Of a stretch of DNA of 7,870 bases, positions 1 to 7,089 are shown piece by piece. The notes beneath the pieces were generated by a model that was not told the DNA's origin, did not search any database, and saw only the letters and a program-made list of their open reading frames with translations. The position numbers and the translations under genes were made by a program. Source of the stretch: SIG578 sp036311245. Its GTDB lineage: Bacteria > Bacillota > Clostridia > Oscillospirales > Ruminococcaceae. Where the stretch lies: the NCBI GenBank assembly GCA_036311245.1, contig JAXJQH010000150.1, forward strand, positions 1 to 7,870. Direction: 5' to 3'. Each line of letters begins with the position of its first letter. The stretch's first letter is position 1.

Positions 1-2799
1 AGAATATGAATTAAAATACGCACCAATAGCGCCTTTTGCGCTAGAAGATGTAGATGAGTTATGATGAATACAAATCATAATGTGCGGATTTGATGCATGA
101 TAATATTTAAACCGCTGGTCAGCCGTTCTGTAAACAGAATTATCAACCGTTATAACTGTTGCACCAAGATTTTTGAGAATTTTGGCAGCTTCATCACGAA
201 CCATTTCATTTAAAATATACTCAGGGTATGCCGGAGTAACTCCGGGTGCACCTGGACTTAATTTATCGTGTCCGGCGTCAAGAACTATAACAGCTCCTTT
301 AAGCGTATATCCGTATGCATTTTGCGCTTTCTGTATCGGCGCCGAAGTATTTAGGCGAATATTCAATGTATTTTCATTATATGACGGTGTAGCACCAAAG
401 TATCCGCCTTTTGTTTTGAGGGTTAAAACAATATCACAAACAGGAATTTCAACCTCATCAATAGTAATCTTTTTAAAAATACACTCTATTTTTGAGAACA
501 TAGGATTATCCTGCATTACTACTTTATCAAGATTGATTTTATCGGTATGAAATATGCGATATGTAATTTTTTCAATCTTATATTCTCCGTTTATCTCATA
601 CTTTTTACTATCATTTTTATAAGAAATCGGCTCTTCGATAAATTTAAAAGGGACATTCCAGCTATTTTCCACCTTGAGATTTACAAATCTACCATCAAAT
701 TCAACATTAACCGAAGAAATCTCATTATTTATTTTTTCTATATTTCCAATAACGGTAACATCTTTTGAATAGACCCTCTGTCCGGATTGAAGCTTATAAT
801 ATTTGTATGTTGTTCCGTCTTGAGTATACAAAAGCTCATTACCAACCACATAATCTATTGTTCCTGCAGGAAGCGGATAGCAATTTGGTTGTGACTGATC
901 ATTAAGAAGGTCTGTTGGAAATGTTTCTGCAAACTTTTCCGTTATTTGAACTGCCTTTTGTGTTTCAAGCTTTGGAGGCGCAGGTTTTGCAAAAATTTTA
1001 ATAGTGGCGCCCGTAATATTTTCGCTATAACCTTGCCAGCTTGCGGTAAAGGTTATACTGCCGAGATTTTGCGCAGCTTGTGTTGCAGCAGGAGTTTTAA
1101 AGCTACCCTCAAAGGTTACATACTGCGATGTAATTTGCTCATCAGAAACATCTTCCGCTTTTTTCTCTGTAAGTTTAACTATTGTTCCTCCAATTTTAGC
1201 AGATATCGAGGAACCGCTGTAACCCTTTGCGGAAATTGTAATATAAGTGTCTCCATCAACCTCAACAGTGCCCGTTGGCATAACACTCTCTAAAAGCTTA
1301 ACCTTTCTTGTTACTGTGTATGAAACCGTTTTTCCTTTATGAGTTATCTTAAAGGTATTTGTTCCAATTTTTAATGCAGCATCATAAGAAAAATATCCCT
1401 TTTCGGTGACATTCATAATCTGTCCATTAAATGTTGTTTGGAAATTGGGGTCAGTCACACCTGAGAATGAAATAGTGCTGTCATAAGTAGTGATATTATT
1501 TTTTGTCGGGGTAGACATAATGAGTTTATTAAAAATAAGATTATCCCTAAGTTTATTATCAAAGTATTTTAAAAGCAGAGTGGTGCTACCATCTTTATCG
1601 GCTGCAAGGATTGAAAGTGAATCAAAAACGCTGCCGCCGAAAGCTTTAAGAGGCTCAACTAAACTTACCTGACGGATAAGCTGGTCAGGACTTGTAAATT
1701 CACCAAGACTTGTGTGCAGCTTGCTGGAAGCGTGAACATTATAAAACGCAATATCTGCCTGCGAGCAAACCGAACTCCACCACTGTGCGATAGTTTGGAA
1801 ATTATTTAAAACACTATCGGTAGGCATCATATTTTCTACCATTACAAAGTTAAATTTCTCGTTAAGAACAAAATCTCGGGTATCGGCAAAACCGTGTACA
1901 TAGCTTTCATAATTTGAAGCGGTTTTACTTCCCTTTGCGTCGGTTGTGGAATTTGCCCAGACACCGCTTGCAAGAAATCCTATCTGAGAAGCTTTATTGT
2001 TTTTACGCATAGCATTTCTTGCTTCACGAACCGAGAGTGTCACCTGCTCGCGCAGAAAATCCTCATAGCTTTTTGAGCTTTTACTTGCCTGATATGAAGC
2101 CTCCATTGTTTCTGATTTTGATACTGTGTAGTCATCAAAAATGATTGCAGAAGGCTGATATTTTTTAGAGAAAGCCTCCGCCCTTTGTAGGGCCTCTTTA
2201 TGATTTTTATCGGTAAACTCAGTAATTTTAGTTATTTTATTGTTTTTCTCGGTTACCAGAACAGGATAAACAACATATGTATAAAGATTTTGTTTTTTTG
2301 CAGCCTCAAGAGCATAGGAAAGAACATCGAAATCTGTCCTGAGTGATTTTAAGCTGCTATCAGAAAAAATAAGTCCCTGCGAGGTGTTGGTAAAGATAAC
2401 AACACTGTTAAATCCGAGCTTTGCAGTAGATTGCATTGCATTATCAAGCTGAGCTTTAACGGCAGCCTCACTATCGGTAGTTTTCAGAATAAAATCCTGC
2501 CCGGGTTTTAAATAAACCGCACGAAGCTTATCGGGAACGCTGAAATTTGTTCCATCATCGCTCTCATATACAATACCGCTTTCGGTCTGATCTACTAAAG
2601 AGCTTGTTATTTCTTGTTGCGCAATCTGTGAGCTCTCTGCGCCTGAAATCTGAGAGCTTTCATTGCCTCCTTTTTGAGGAAAAGATATAAAACGGACAGC
2701 AAGAGCAGCCACTGTCCCGAGTAAGGCAGCGGCTACAAATATGCTTATAATAATAATGGTCAGTTTCTTTTCTGAAACGCTCCTGACACTATTTCTCAT
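1..2799 (-). CDS. Membrane-anchored N-acetylmuramoyl-L-alanine amidase (Amidase_3) with GHL10-like N-terminal domain, partial
   Basis: This frame has no stop from the ATG at 2797-2799 to the window edge (933 codons); its C-terminus is missing. Order of parts: short cytoplasmic N-terminus; one membrane segment (13-35); Ser/Gln-rich linker (38-90); GHL10-like domain (about 91-410); Ig-like beta domain (about 438-500, GVTDPNFQTTFNGQ... ending KTVSYTVTRK); a second beta domain (about 505-605); an SH3/AMIN-like beta-rich region (about 610-830, weakly assigned); and the start of a zinc amidase domain (from about 837). Metal ligands of the amidase are visible: His844 in LDAGHD, Glu860 in PEYILNE and His912 in ICIHHNS. 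The catalytic Glu near the domain end lies outside. The enzyme would cut the MurNAc-L-Ala bond, removing stem peptides from peptidoglycan outside the cell. It follows the GHL10 lipoprotein by 20 nt, probably in one operon. The amidase assignment is firm; the middle domains are inferred from strand patterns only. Confidence 0.88.
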   Translation of the reverse strand, partial: MRNSVRSVSEKKLTIIIISIFVAAALLGTVAALAVRFISFPQKGGNESSQISGAESSQIAQQEITSSLVDQTESGIVYESDDGTNFSVPDKLRAVYLKPGQDFILKTTDSEAAVKAQLDNAMQSTAKLGFNSVVIFTNTSQGLIFSDSSLKSLRTDFDVLSYALEAAKKQNLYTYVVYPVLVTEKNNKITKITEFTDKNHKEALQRAEAFSKKYQPSAIIFDDYTVSKSETMEASYQASKSSKSYEDFLREQVTLSVREARNAMRKNNKASQIGFLASGVWANSTTDAKGSKTASNYESYVHGFADTRDFVLNEKFNFVMVENMMPTDSVLNNFQTIAQWWSSVCSQADIAFYNVHASSKLHTSLGEFTSPDQLIRQVSLVEPLKAFGGSVFDSLSILAADKDGSTTLLLKYFDNKLRDNLIFNKLIMSTPTKNNITTYDSTISFSGVTDPNFQTTFNGQIMNVTEKGYFSYDAALKIGTNTFKITHKGKTVSYTVTRKVKLLESVMPTGTVEVDGDTYITISAKGYSGSSISAKIGGTIVKLTEKKAEDVSDEQITSQYVTFEGSFKTPAATQAAQNLGSITFTASWQGYSENITGATIKIFAKPAPPKLETQKAVQITEKFAETFPTDLLNDQSQPNCYPLPAGTIDYVVGNELLYTQDGTTYKYYKLQSGQRVYSKDVTVIGNIEKINNEISSVNVEFDGRFVNLKVENSWNVPFKFIEEPISYKNDSKKYEINGEYKIEKITYRIFHTDKINLDKVVMQDNPMFSKIECIFKKITIDEVEIPVCDIVLTLKTKGGYFGATPSYNENTLNIRLNTSAPIQKAQNAYGYTLKGAVIVLDAGHDKLSPGAPGVTPAYPEYILNEMVRDEAAKILKNLGATVITVDNSVYRTADQRFKYYHASNPHIMICIHHNSSTSSSAKGAIGAYFNSYS
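1570..2529 (-). other. Degenerate GHL10-like domain inside the amidase, paralogous to the neighbouring gene
   Basis: Residues about 91-410 follow the same order of blocks as the neighbour's GHL10 domain: RAVYLKPGQDF against KAVWISYIDF; LGFNSVVIF...QGLIFSDSSL against FGINTLVCHV...DAFYPSEYF; FDVLSYALEAAKKQNLYTYV against FDPLKIMIELAHQYNLSFHA; PSAIIFDDY (216-224) against VDGIHFDDY. The Asp pair 222/223 is kept. The HxR, HAWVNP and PQVYF pocket residues are replaced (for example YVVYPV at 174-179 and VENMMP in place of CPQVYF). The alignment was made by eye. It suggests a non-catalytic or altered-specificity barrel, perhaps one that holds the glycan while the amidase domain cuts. Confidence 0.65.
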
Positions 2800-2808
2800 C
2801 TTTAATCG

Positions 2809-2813
2809 TCCTT
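2809..2813 (-). promoter_or_regulatory. Ribosome binding site of the amidase gene
   Basis: The minus strand reads AAAAGGAC; the AAGGA core sits 9 nt before the ATG at 2797-2799. It lies inside the 20-nt gap after the lipoprotein stop codon (TAA, 2820-2822). That gap leaves no room for a separate promoter, so the two genes are probably co-transcribed. Confidence 0.8.
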
Positions 2814-2819
2814 TTATTT

Positions 2820-4406
2820 TTACTTCATAGCAGCTTTCAGCTTCTGTATTTCATATTTTGCCTGAGAAAGTGCATTATCTGCATATTTATCCGATGGCGC
2901 AAATCTGCTGGTAGGGTTAAAAACATACTGATAGCTATACAAGAAAACTCCGCTGCATTTTTTAAGCGACATACTATCGTCATACTGCCTTGCAAGAATA
3001 TTGCTCTGTGCAGGATTATCTGTGCGCCAACCAAAGGCGCCGCAGTTAGGCGTAGATGCTGTGTGGGTATCCCTATTATTGCACGCCCATGTATCATACC
3101 AGCCTATTCTATCCACCGAAAGTCCTATCATAAGCTTTACATTTGACGCAGTAACTAATTTATTCCAAGTGGATAGTGTGCTCGAAAAATCAAGTGACTC
3201 ACTGACATAGTTGAAGTAAACCTGCGGGCAAAGATAGTCAACATATCCGTTTTGAGAACTCCAAAGCTTAACATCGGCATATTGCATATTCATATCGTTT
3301 TGGACATTTGCTTGTGGGCTTACTCCAAAAACAATATTCTTGTTTTTTGCTTTTACAGCATTGTAAACACTTTTTACAAGAGAGCTTACATTTTCTCGGC
3401 GCCAATTTGCCAATGTTTTGCCCGCTCCATAGTCCGCAAAAGAGCTGCTATCAAATGATTGGGAGGTTGTGGGATAGAAATAATCGTCAAAATGTATTCC
3501 ATCTACATTATAATTATTTATAATTTCCTTAACACCGTTTAAAACAAGCTCTCTAACCTCAGGATAACCAGGGTTATAATACCAGCGCTTATCAACTTTA
3601 ACTATGTATTTTCCGTTTTTGGAACTATCATTATACCATTTTTTAAAGACTGAGCTTGATGGAACGCTTGAAACCTCTGTATCAAGATAAGCCCTGAATG
3701 GATTTACCCACGCGTGAAACGAAAGGTTATACTGATGAGCAAGCTCTATCATAATTTTAAGAGGGTCAAACCCCGGATTTTTGCCAATTCCTAAAACGTT
3801 TCTCGACCACGCAAAATACTCAGAGGGGTAAAAAGCATCTCCAAATGCGCGGACATGGCATACAAGGGTATTAATACCAAAATCGACGGAATTTTGACAG
3901 ACCTTTTTAAAATTACTTCTGAACTGCGCCTCGGTTTTACCGGTTAGGATTTCCGCAAAGTCAATATATGATATCCAAACAGCCTTCATAGTGTCATAAT
4001 TAACTGTCGGGCTTGTGCTAGATGTTGGGGCAGATGATGTTGAAACAGATGTGGTTTTAGAGGAGGTTGAAACAGAAGATGTTTCATTTACTGAACTTGT
4101 AGTTATGGTAGCTTTAGATGATGAGCTTTTGTCTTCAGAACTGGTTTTTTCTGAAGAACTTTTATTCTTTTCAGAACTGTTTTCTTTTGATGGAATATCT
4201 GATGTAAGAGGAAGCGAGACATCAGAAAAGTCAATGCTCTCGTTAAAATAGGGGTATTCCCCTACTCCCTCGTTAGCCGAGCCAACTATCATTTGCTCAG
4301 GGGTTGCTTCTACAGAACTGTGATTTGTTTCTCTGTCGGCACAACCGCTAAAGAAGCAAATCAACATTGCTAACGCAATAAAAAATGCGAATCCTTTTCT
4401 TTTCAT
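2820..4406 (-). CDS. GHL10-family (DUF187/COG1649) glycoside hydrolase lipoprotein
   Basis: A 528-aa surface lipoprotein predicted to act on glycans, probably peptidoglycan, at the outer face of the membrane. The signal peptide has basic MKRK, a hydrophobic core (5-19) and lipobox FSGC with the lipidated Cys at 22; Phe at -3 is slightly off-consensus. A Ser/Thr-rich tether (about 71-136) leads to the catalytic domain (about 140-490). Conserved blocks of the GHL10 barrel are visible: KAVWISYIDF (141-150), CHVRAFGDAFYPSEYF (183-198), HAWVNPF (231-237), VDGIHFDDYFYP (301-312, with Asp307/308), GVSPQA (361-366) and CPQVYF (393-398). Relatives include Bacillus YngK and E. coli YddW/DigH, the latter reported to cut glycan strands lacking stem peptides. 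The substrate here is inferred, and a dietary or capsular polysaccharide is an alternative. It is first in a likely two-gene operon with the amidase 20 nt downstream. No disruption was seen. Confidence 0.9.
   Translation of the reverse strand: MKRKGFAFFIALAMLICFFSGCADRETNHSSVEATPEQMIVGSANEGVGEYPYFNESIDFSDVSLPLTSDIPSKENSSEKNKSSSEKTSSEDKSSSSKATITTSSVNETSSVSTSSKTTSVSTSSAPTSSTSPTVNYDTMKAVWISYIDFAEILTGKTEAQFRSNFKKVCQNSVDFGINTLVCHVRAFGDAFYPSEYFAWSRNVLGIGKNPGFDPLKIMIELAHQYNLSFHAWVNPFRAYLDTEVSSVPSSSVFKKWYNDSSKNGKYIVKVDKRWYYNPGYPEVRELVLNGVKEIINNYNVDGIHFDDYFYPTTSQSFDSSSFADYGAGKTLANWRRENVSSLVKSVYNAVKAKNKNIVFGVSPQANVQNDMNMQYADVKLWSSQNGYVDYLCPQVYFNYVSESLDFSSTLSTWNKLVTASNVKLMIGLSVDRIGWYDTWACNNRDTHTASTPNCGAFGWRTDNPAQSNILARQYDDSMSLKKCSGVFLYSYQYVFNPTSRFAPSDKYADNALSQAKYEIQKLKAAMK
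3999..4196 (-). other. Ser/Thr-rich low-complexity tether within the GHL10 lipoprotein gene
   Basis: Codons for residues 71-136 encode about 26 Ser and 12 Thr in 66 residues, with Lys/Glu in the first half (SSEKNKSSSEKTSSEDK) and near-repeats of SVSTSS (111-116 and 120-125) in the second. It joins the lipid-anchored N-terminus to the enzyme domain and probably acts as a flexible wall-spanning spacer. The repeated codons also generate an acidic shadow frame on the plus strand (4015-4251) that is not a gene. Confidence 0.8.
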
Positions 4407-4419
4407 AACTTCAGGATGA

Positions 4420-4424
4420 CCTTT
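4420..4424 (-). promoter_or_regulatory. Probable weak ribosome binding site of the GHL10 lipoprotein gene
   Basis: The best purine-rich match upstream of the ATG at 4404-4406 is AAAGG (in AAGAAAGG), but it is 13 nt away, longer than the usual 6-9. No better start exists upstream in frame: the preceding codons contain no ATG, GTG or TTG near a better site. The signal peptide fits the chosen ATG exactly. Initiation may therefore be inefficient. Confidence 0.5.
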
Positions 4425-4500
4425 CTTGTAAAACTAAGGCTTGTCTATTCAATATGTATTTTAAAAGGTTCTTAAATATTCCGAAAAATAATACTGTTAC

Positions 4501-4529
4501 ATTATAACATATTTCTTTCCATTTTTCTA
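4501..4529 (-). promoter_or_regulatory. Candidate sigma-A promoter for the GHL10 lipoprotein / amidase unit
   Basis: The minus strand has -35 TAGAAA (4524-4529, 4 of 6 matches to TTGACA), a spacer of exactly 17 bp, and a perfect -10 TATAAT (4501-4506) preceded by TG one base upstream (TGTTATAAT, extended -10). It lies between the clpC terminator and the lipoprotein start, where a promoter is required. The inferred transcription start is near 4494, leaving an untranslated leader of about 88 nt with no clear hairpin or known riboswitch. An AT-rich gap can produce such matches by chance, but the combination of consensus -10, TG and spacing is strong. Confidence 0.75.
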
Positions 4530-4576
4530 CCCTATTCTATCATTTTTTTACAGTTGAAAATTTTGGGAATTATAAC

Positions 4577-4608
4577 AAAAAAAGAGAAGCACAAGGCTTC
4601 TCTTTTTT
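4577..4608 (-). terminator. Rho-independent terminator after clpC (symmetrical, possibly bidirectional)
   Basis: The stem GAGAAGC / GCTTCTC (4584-4590 with 4596-4602) has a 5-nt loop. It is extended by an A run (4577-4583) facing a T run (4603-4608), giving up to 13 bp. On the minus strand it begins 3 nt after the clpC TAA and ends in seven Ts, a textbook intrinsic terminator. The T run on the other side means it could also stop plus-strand transcription, although no plus-strand gene is visible to need it. It separates the mcsB-clpC transcript from the cell-wall genes. Confidence 0.93.
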
Positions 4609-4611
4609 AAA

Positions 4612-7065
4612 TTATTCTTTTGGGTAAATTGTAAATTTTCCATCCAAAAAGCTTATTACAATTGCCTCGCCTTCCTTAACAGCGCCGCTGAGTATCTGCT
4701 CTGAAATAAGGTCCTCTATCTGCGAAGTTATCGCTCTCCTCAATGGGCGCGCGCCATAGACGGGGTCAAAACCCTTATCTGCGATTGCATCAATAGCCTC
4801 TTGACTGAAAGAAACCTCTATTCCAAGCGCTTTTGTGCGCTCAGCAACGCTACTTAGCATATTGCGGGCAATTTCGCAAATATTTTCAGCACTGAGCTTA
4901 TGGAAAACAATTATATCATCTACTCTGTTTAAAAACTCGGGTCTAAATGTCTTCTTAAGCTCGGCAAGAACGCTCTCGCGGACCTTTTCTTCATCGGCAG
5001 CAGTGCTATCACCTGCAGAAAATCCAAGAGATTTGATATTTTCGGTTATCATTCGAGCGCCGACATTTGATGTCATAATAATTACTGCGTTTTTAAAATT
5101 AACCTTTCTGCCGTGCGAATCGGTAAGCTGTCCATCATCAAGTATCTGCAAAAGAATATTAAAGATATCGGGGTGCGCTTTTTCTATTTCATCAAAAAGT
5201 ACAACAGAGTAAGGATTTCTCCTTATCTTTTCAGTTAGCTGACCGCCCTCATCAAATCCTACATATCCCGGAGGCGAGCCAACAAGGCGGGAAACTGTAT
5301 GCTTCTCCATATATTCCGACATATCAAGGCGAATCATAGCATTTTCATCGCCAAAAAGCCCCTCAGCAAGCGCTTTGCAAAGCTCGGTTTTACCGACACC
5401 AGTTGGTCCTAAGAAAATAAATGAGCCAATAGGTCTGCGCGGGTCTTTAAGACCTACTCTGCTTCTGCGCACCGCTTTTGCGATTGCGCTGACGGCATCA
5501 TCCTGCCCTATAACCCTCTGATGGAGAGTTTCCTCGATTTTAAGAAGTCTCTCGCTTTCCTCTCGGCTGAGCTGAGCAACAGGAATACCGGTTGACTGAG
5601 CAACTATAAGTGCGACATCCTCAACCGTCACCTCGGTTTTAGCCTTTTCGTTTGTATCTTTCCAGTTTTCTTTTACATTTTCAACCTTTGCGCGAACCTC
5701 GTTTTCCTCATCTCTAAGCTTGGCTGCTCTCTCATAATCCTGAGTGTTTACAGCCTCTTCCTTCTCCTGTGAAATCTTTTTTAGCTGGTCCTCAAGCTCT
5801 TTTAGGTTGGGCGGAGCTGTAAAGTTTTTTATCTTTACACGCGATGCCGCTTCATCAATAAGGTCAATAGCCTTATCGGGCAGAAAACGGTCATTGATAT
5901 AGCGTGCCGATAGCTTTACAGCCGCCTTCACCGCATCATCAGTAATCTTAATCTTATGATGAGCCTCATATTTATCGCGCAGACCGAGTAATATCTGCTC
6001 TGCTTCCTCCTGCGATGGCTCCTCTACCATTACTGGCTGAAATCTGCGCTCTAACGCTGCATCTTTTTCGATATGCTTGCGGTATTCATTAATGGTTGTA
6101 GCTCCTATAAGCTGAATTTCACCGCGGGAAAGAGAGGGTTTTAAAATATTAGCTGCATCAACAGCACCCTCGGCTGCACCCGCTCCGATAAGGGTATGAA
6201 TTTCATCAATAAATAGCACTACATTGCCGGCTTTTTTTACATCAGCCAAAACATTTTTTACTCTATCCTCAAAATCTCCACGGTATTTTGTTCCTGCAAG
6301 CATTCCAGTTAAATCAAGGGTTACAACCCTTTTATCCTTTAGAATTTCAGGAACCTCACCTGCAACAATTTTTTGCGCTAGACCCTCTGCTATTGCAGTC
6401 TTACCTACACCCGGTTCACCGATAAGGCAGGGATTGTTTTTTGTACGGCGGGATAAAATCTGAATTACTCGCTCAATTTCTTTTTCTCTGCCGATAACAG
6501 GGTCAAGTTCGCCGTTTTTAGCTGAAACAGTAAGGTCACGGGAAAATTCATCAAGATTTTTTGTATTGCTTTTCCCCTTACCGACTCTCGCATTTCCTGC
6601 TGATTTATTTTCCTGTACTGTTTCCTCAGCTCCCATAGTTTCAAGGCAATCACGGCGCAGATTATCAGCATTTACATTAAAGTGCTCAAGGTATTTAACG
6701 GCATAACAGTCTCTCTCGTTTAAAAGAGCGAGCAATATATGTTCTGTTCCGACATAGCTATGTCCAACTTTTCTTGCCTCAAGCAGAGCTGTTTCCAAAA
6801 TACGCTTAGTGCGCGGGGTAAAATCTGCGGGAGAAAGATTTGTCGGCATTCCCTTTCCGATATCTACTTCAAGCTGTTCTGAAAGCTCTAAAAAATTTAA
6901 ATCATCAGAACGCAGAAGCTCAGAAGCAACGGAATCCTCTTCTTTTAAAATTCCGCCGAGGATATGCTCGCTTCCAATATATGTGTGCCCGAGCTGCTGC
7001 GCAAATTCAATGGCAGAATTGAGCGCTTTATTTGCTTTTTGTGTAAACCCGTTAAAAACAAACAT
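4612..7065 (-). CDS. clpC: ATP-dependent Clp protease ATP-binding subunit ClpC (complete)
   Basis: Cytoplasmic Hsp100 unfoldase that threads substrates, including phosphoarginine-tagged proteins, into ClpP. At 817 aa it has normal ClpC length. Domains in order: double Clp_N repeat (about 5-70 and 80-145, each with a GHxYxGxEHIL block); D1 ATPase with Walker A GEPGVGKT (216-223, K222), Walker B FIDE (285-288) and arginine finger region ALERRF (337-342); a short coiled-coil middle domain with a UVR-like motif (about 425-465); D2 ATPase with Walker A GPTGVGKT (553-560, K559) and Walker B LFDE (623-626); and a C-terminal D2-small domain. The ClpP-docking tripeptide is LGF at 680-682, in the loop where Bacillus ClpC has VGF. 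There is no N-terminal zinc finger, and the middle domain is short, which separates it from ClpE and ClpB. No missing catalytic residue was seen. It is translated from a strong Shine-Dalgarno site and is last in its operon, closed by a terminator. CtsR control is likely from the family, but the operator would lie outside this window. Confidence 0.98.
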   Translation of the reverse strand: MFVFNGFTQKANKALNSAIEFAQQLGHTYIGSEHILGGILKEEDSVASELLRSDDLNFLELSEQLEVDIGKGMPTNLSPADFTPRTKRILETALLEARKVGHSYVGTEHILLALLNERDCYAVKYLEHFNVNADNLRRDCLETMGAEETVQENKSAGNARVGKGKSNTKNLDEFSRDLTVSAKNGELDPVIGREKEIERVIQILSRRTKNNPCLIGEPGVGKTAIAEGLAQKIVAGEVPEILKDKRVVTLDLTGMLAGTKYRGDFEDRVKNVLADVKKAGNVVLFIDEIHTLIGAGAAEGAVDAANILKPSLSRGEIQLIGATTINEYRKHIEKDAALERRFQPVMVEEPSQEEAEQILLGLRDKYEAHHKIKITDDAVKAAVKLSARYINDRFLPDKAIDLIDEAASRVKIKNFTAPPNLKELEDQLKKISQEKEEAVNTQDYERAAKLRDEENEVRAKVENVKENWKDTNEKAKTEVTVEDVALIVAQSTGIPVAQLSREESERLLKIEETLHQRVIGQDDAVSAIAKAVRRSRVGLKDPRRPIGSFIFLGPTGVGKTELCKALAEGLFGDENAMIRLDMSEYMEKHTVSRLVGSPPGYVGFDEGGQLTEKIRRNPYSVVLFDEIEKAHPDIFNILLQILDDGQLTDSHGRKVNFKNAVIIMTSNVGARMITENIKSLGFSAGDSTAADEEKVRESVLAELKKTFRPEFLNRVDDIIVFHKLSAENICEIARNMLSSVAERTKALGIEVSFSQEAIDAIADKGFDPVYGARPLRRAITSQIEDLISEQILSGAVKEGEAIVISFLDGKFTIYPKE

Positions 7066-7073
7066 AGTTACAT

Positions 7074-7080
7074 CCTCCTT
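7074..7080 (-). promoter_or_regulatory. Ribosome binding site of clpC
   Basis: The minus strand reads AAGGAGG, a full match to the Shine-Dalgarno consensus, 8 nt before the ATG at 7063-7065. This fixes the clpC start. An ATG directly abutting the site (ATGTAA) is too close to be used and is followed at once by a stop. The site lies in the 24-nt stretch between the mcsB stop and the clpC start, so translation of clpC is probably independent and strong within a shared mRNA. Confidence 0.93.
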
Positions 7081-7089
7081 AAATTAGTT

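Noticed and set aside
173..1672. Several plus-strand open frames of 60-125 aa (173-550, 547-768, 946-1293, 1490-1672)
   Set aside because: They lie opposite the uninterrupted amidase frame, have no ribosome binding sites worth noting and show no recognisable domains. They are shadows of the minus-strand gene.
4015..4251. Acidic plus-strand frame of 78 aa
   Set aside because: Its Glu/Asp/Val-rich composition is the antisense reading of the Ser/Thr-rich tether codons in the lipoprotein gene.
4407..4494. Riboswitch or attenuator in the leader of the lipoprotein gene
   Set aside because: Only weak AT-rich complementarity (AATAT/ATATT) was found, with no stable stem and no known riboswitch core.
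4764..4770. GGTCAAA heptads (here and at 3764-3770) as CtsR operators
   Set aside because: CtsR sites are tandem heptads near promoters. Both are single copies inside coding sequence with no second heptad at the right spacing.
7069..7074. ATGTAA start-stop mini-frame between the clpC Shine-Dalgarno site and its ATG
   Set aside because: Its ATG directly abuts the Shine-Dalgarno sequence, too close for initiation. It is most simply a chance arrangement.
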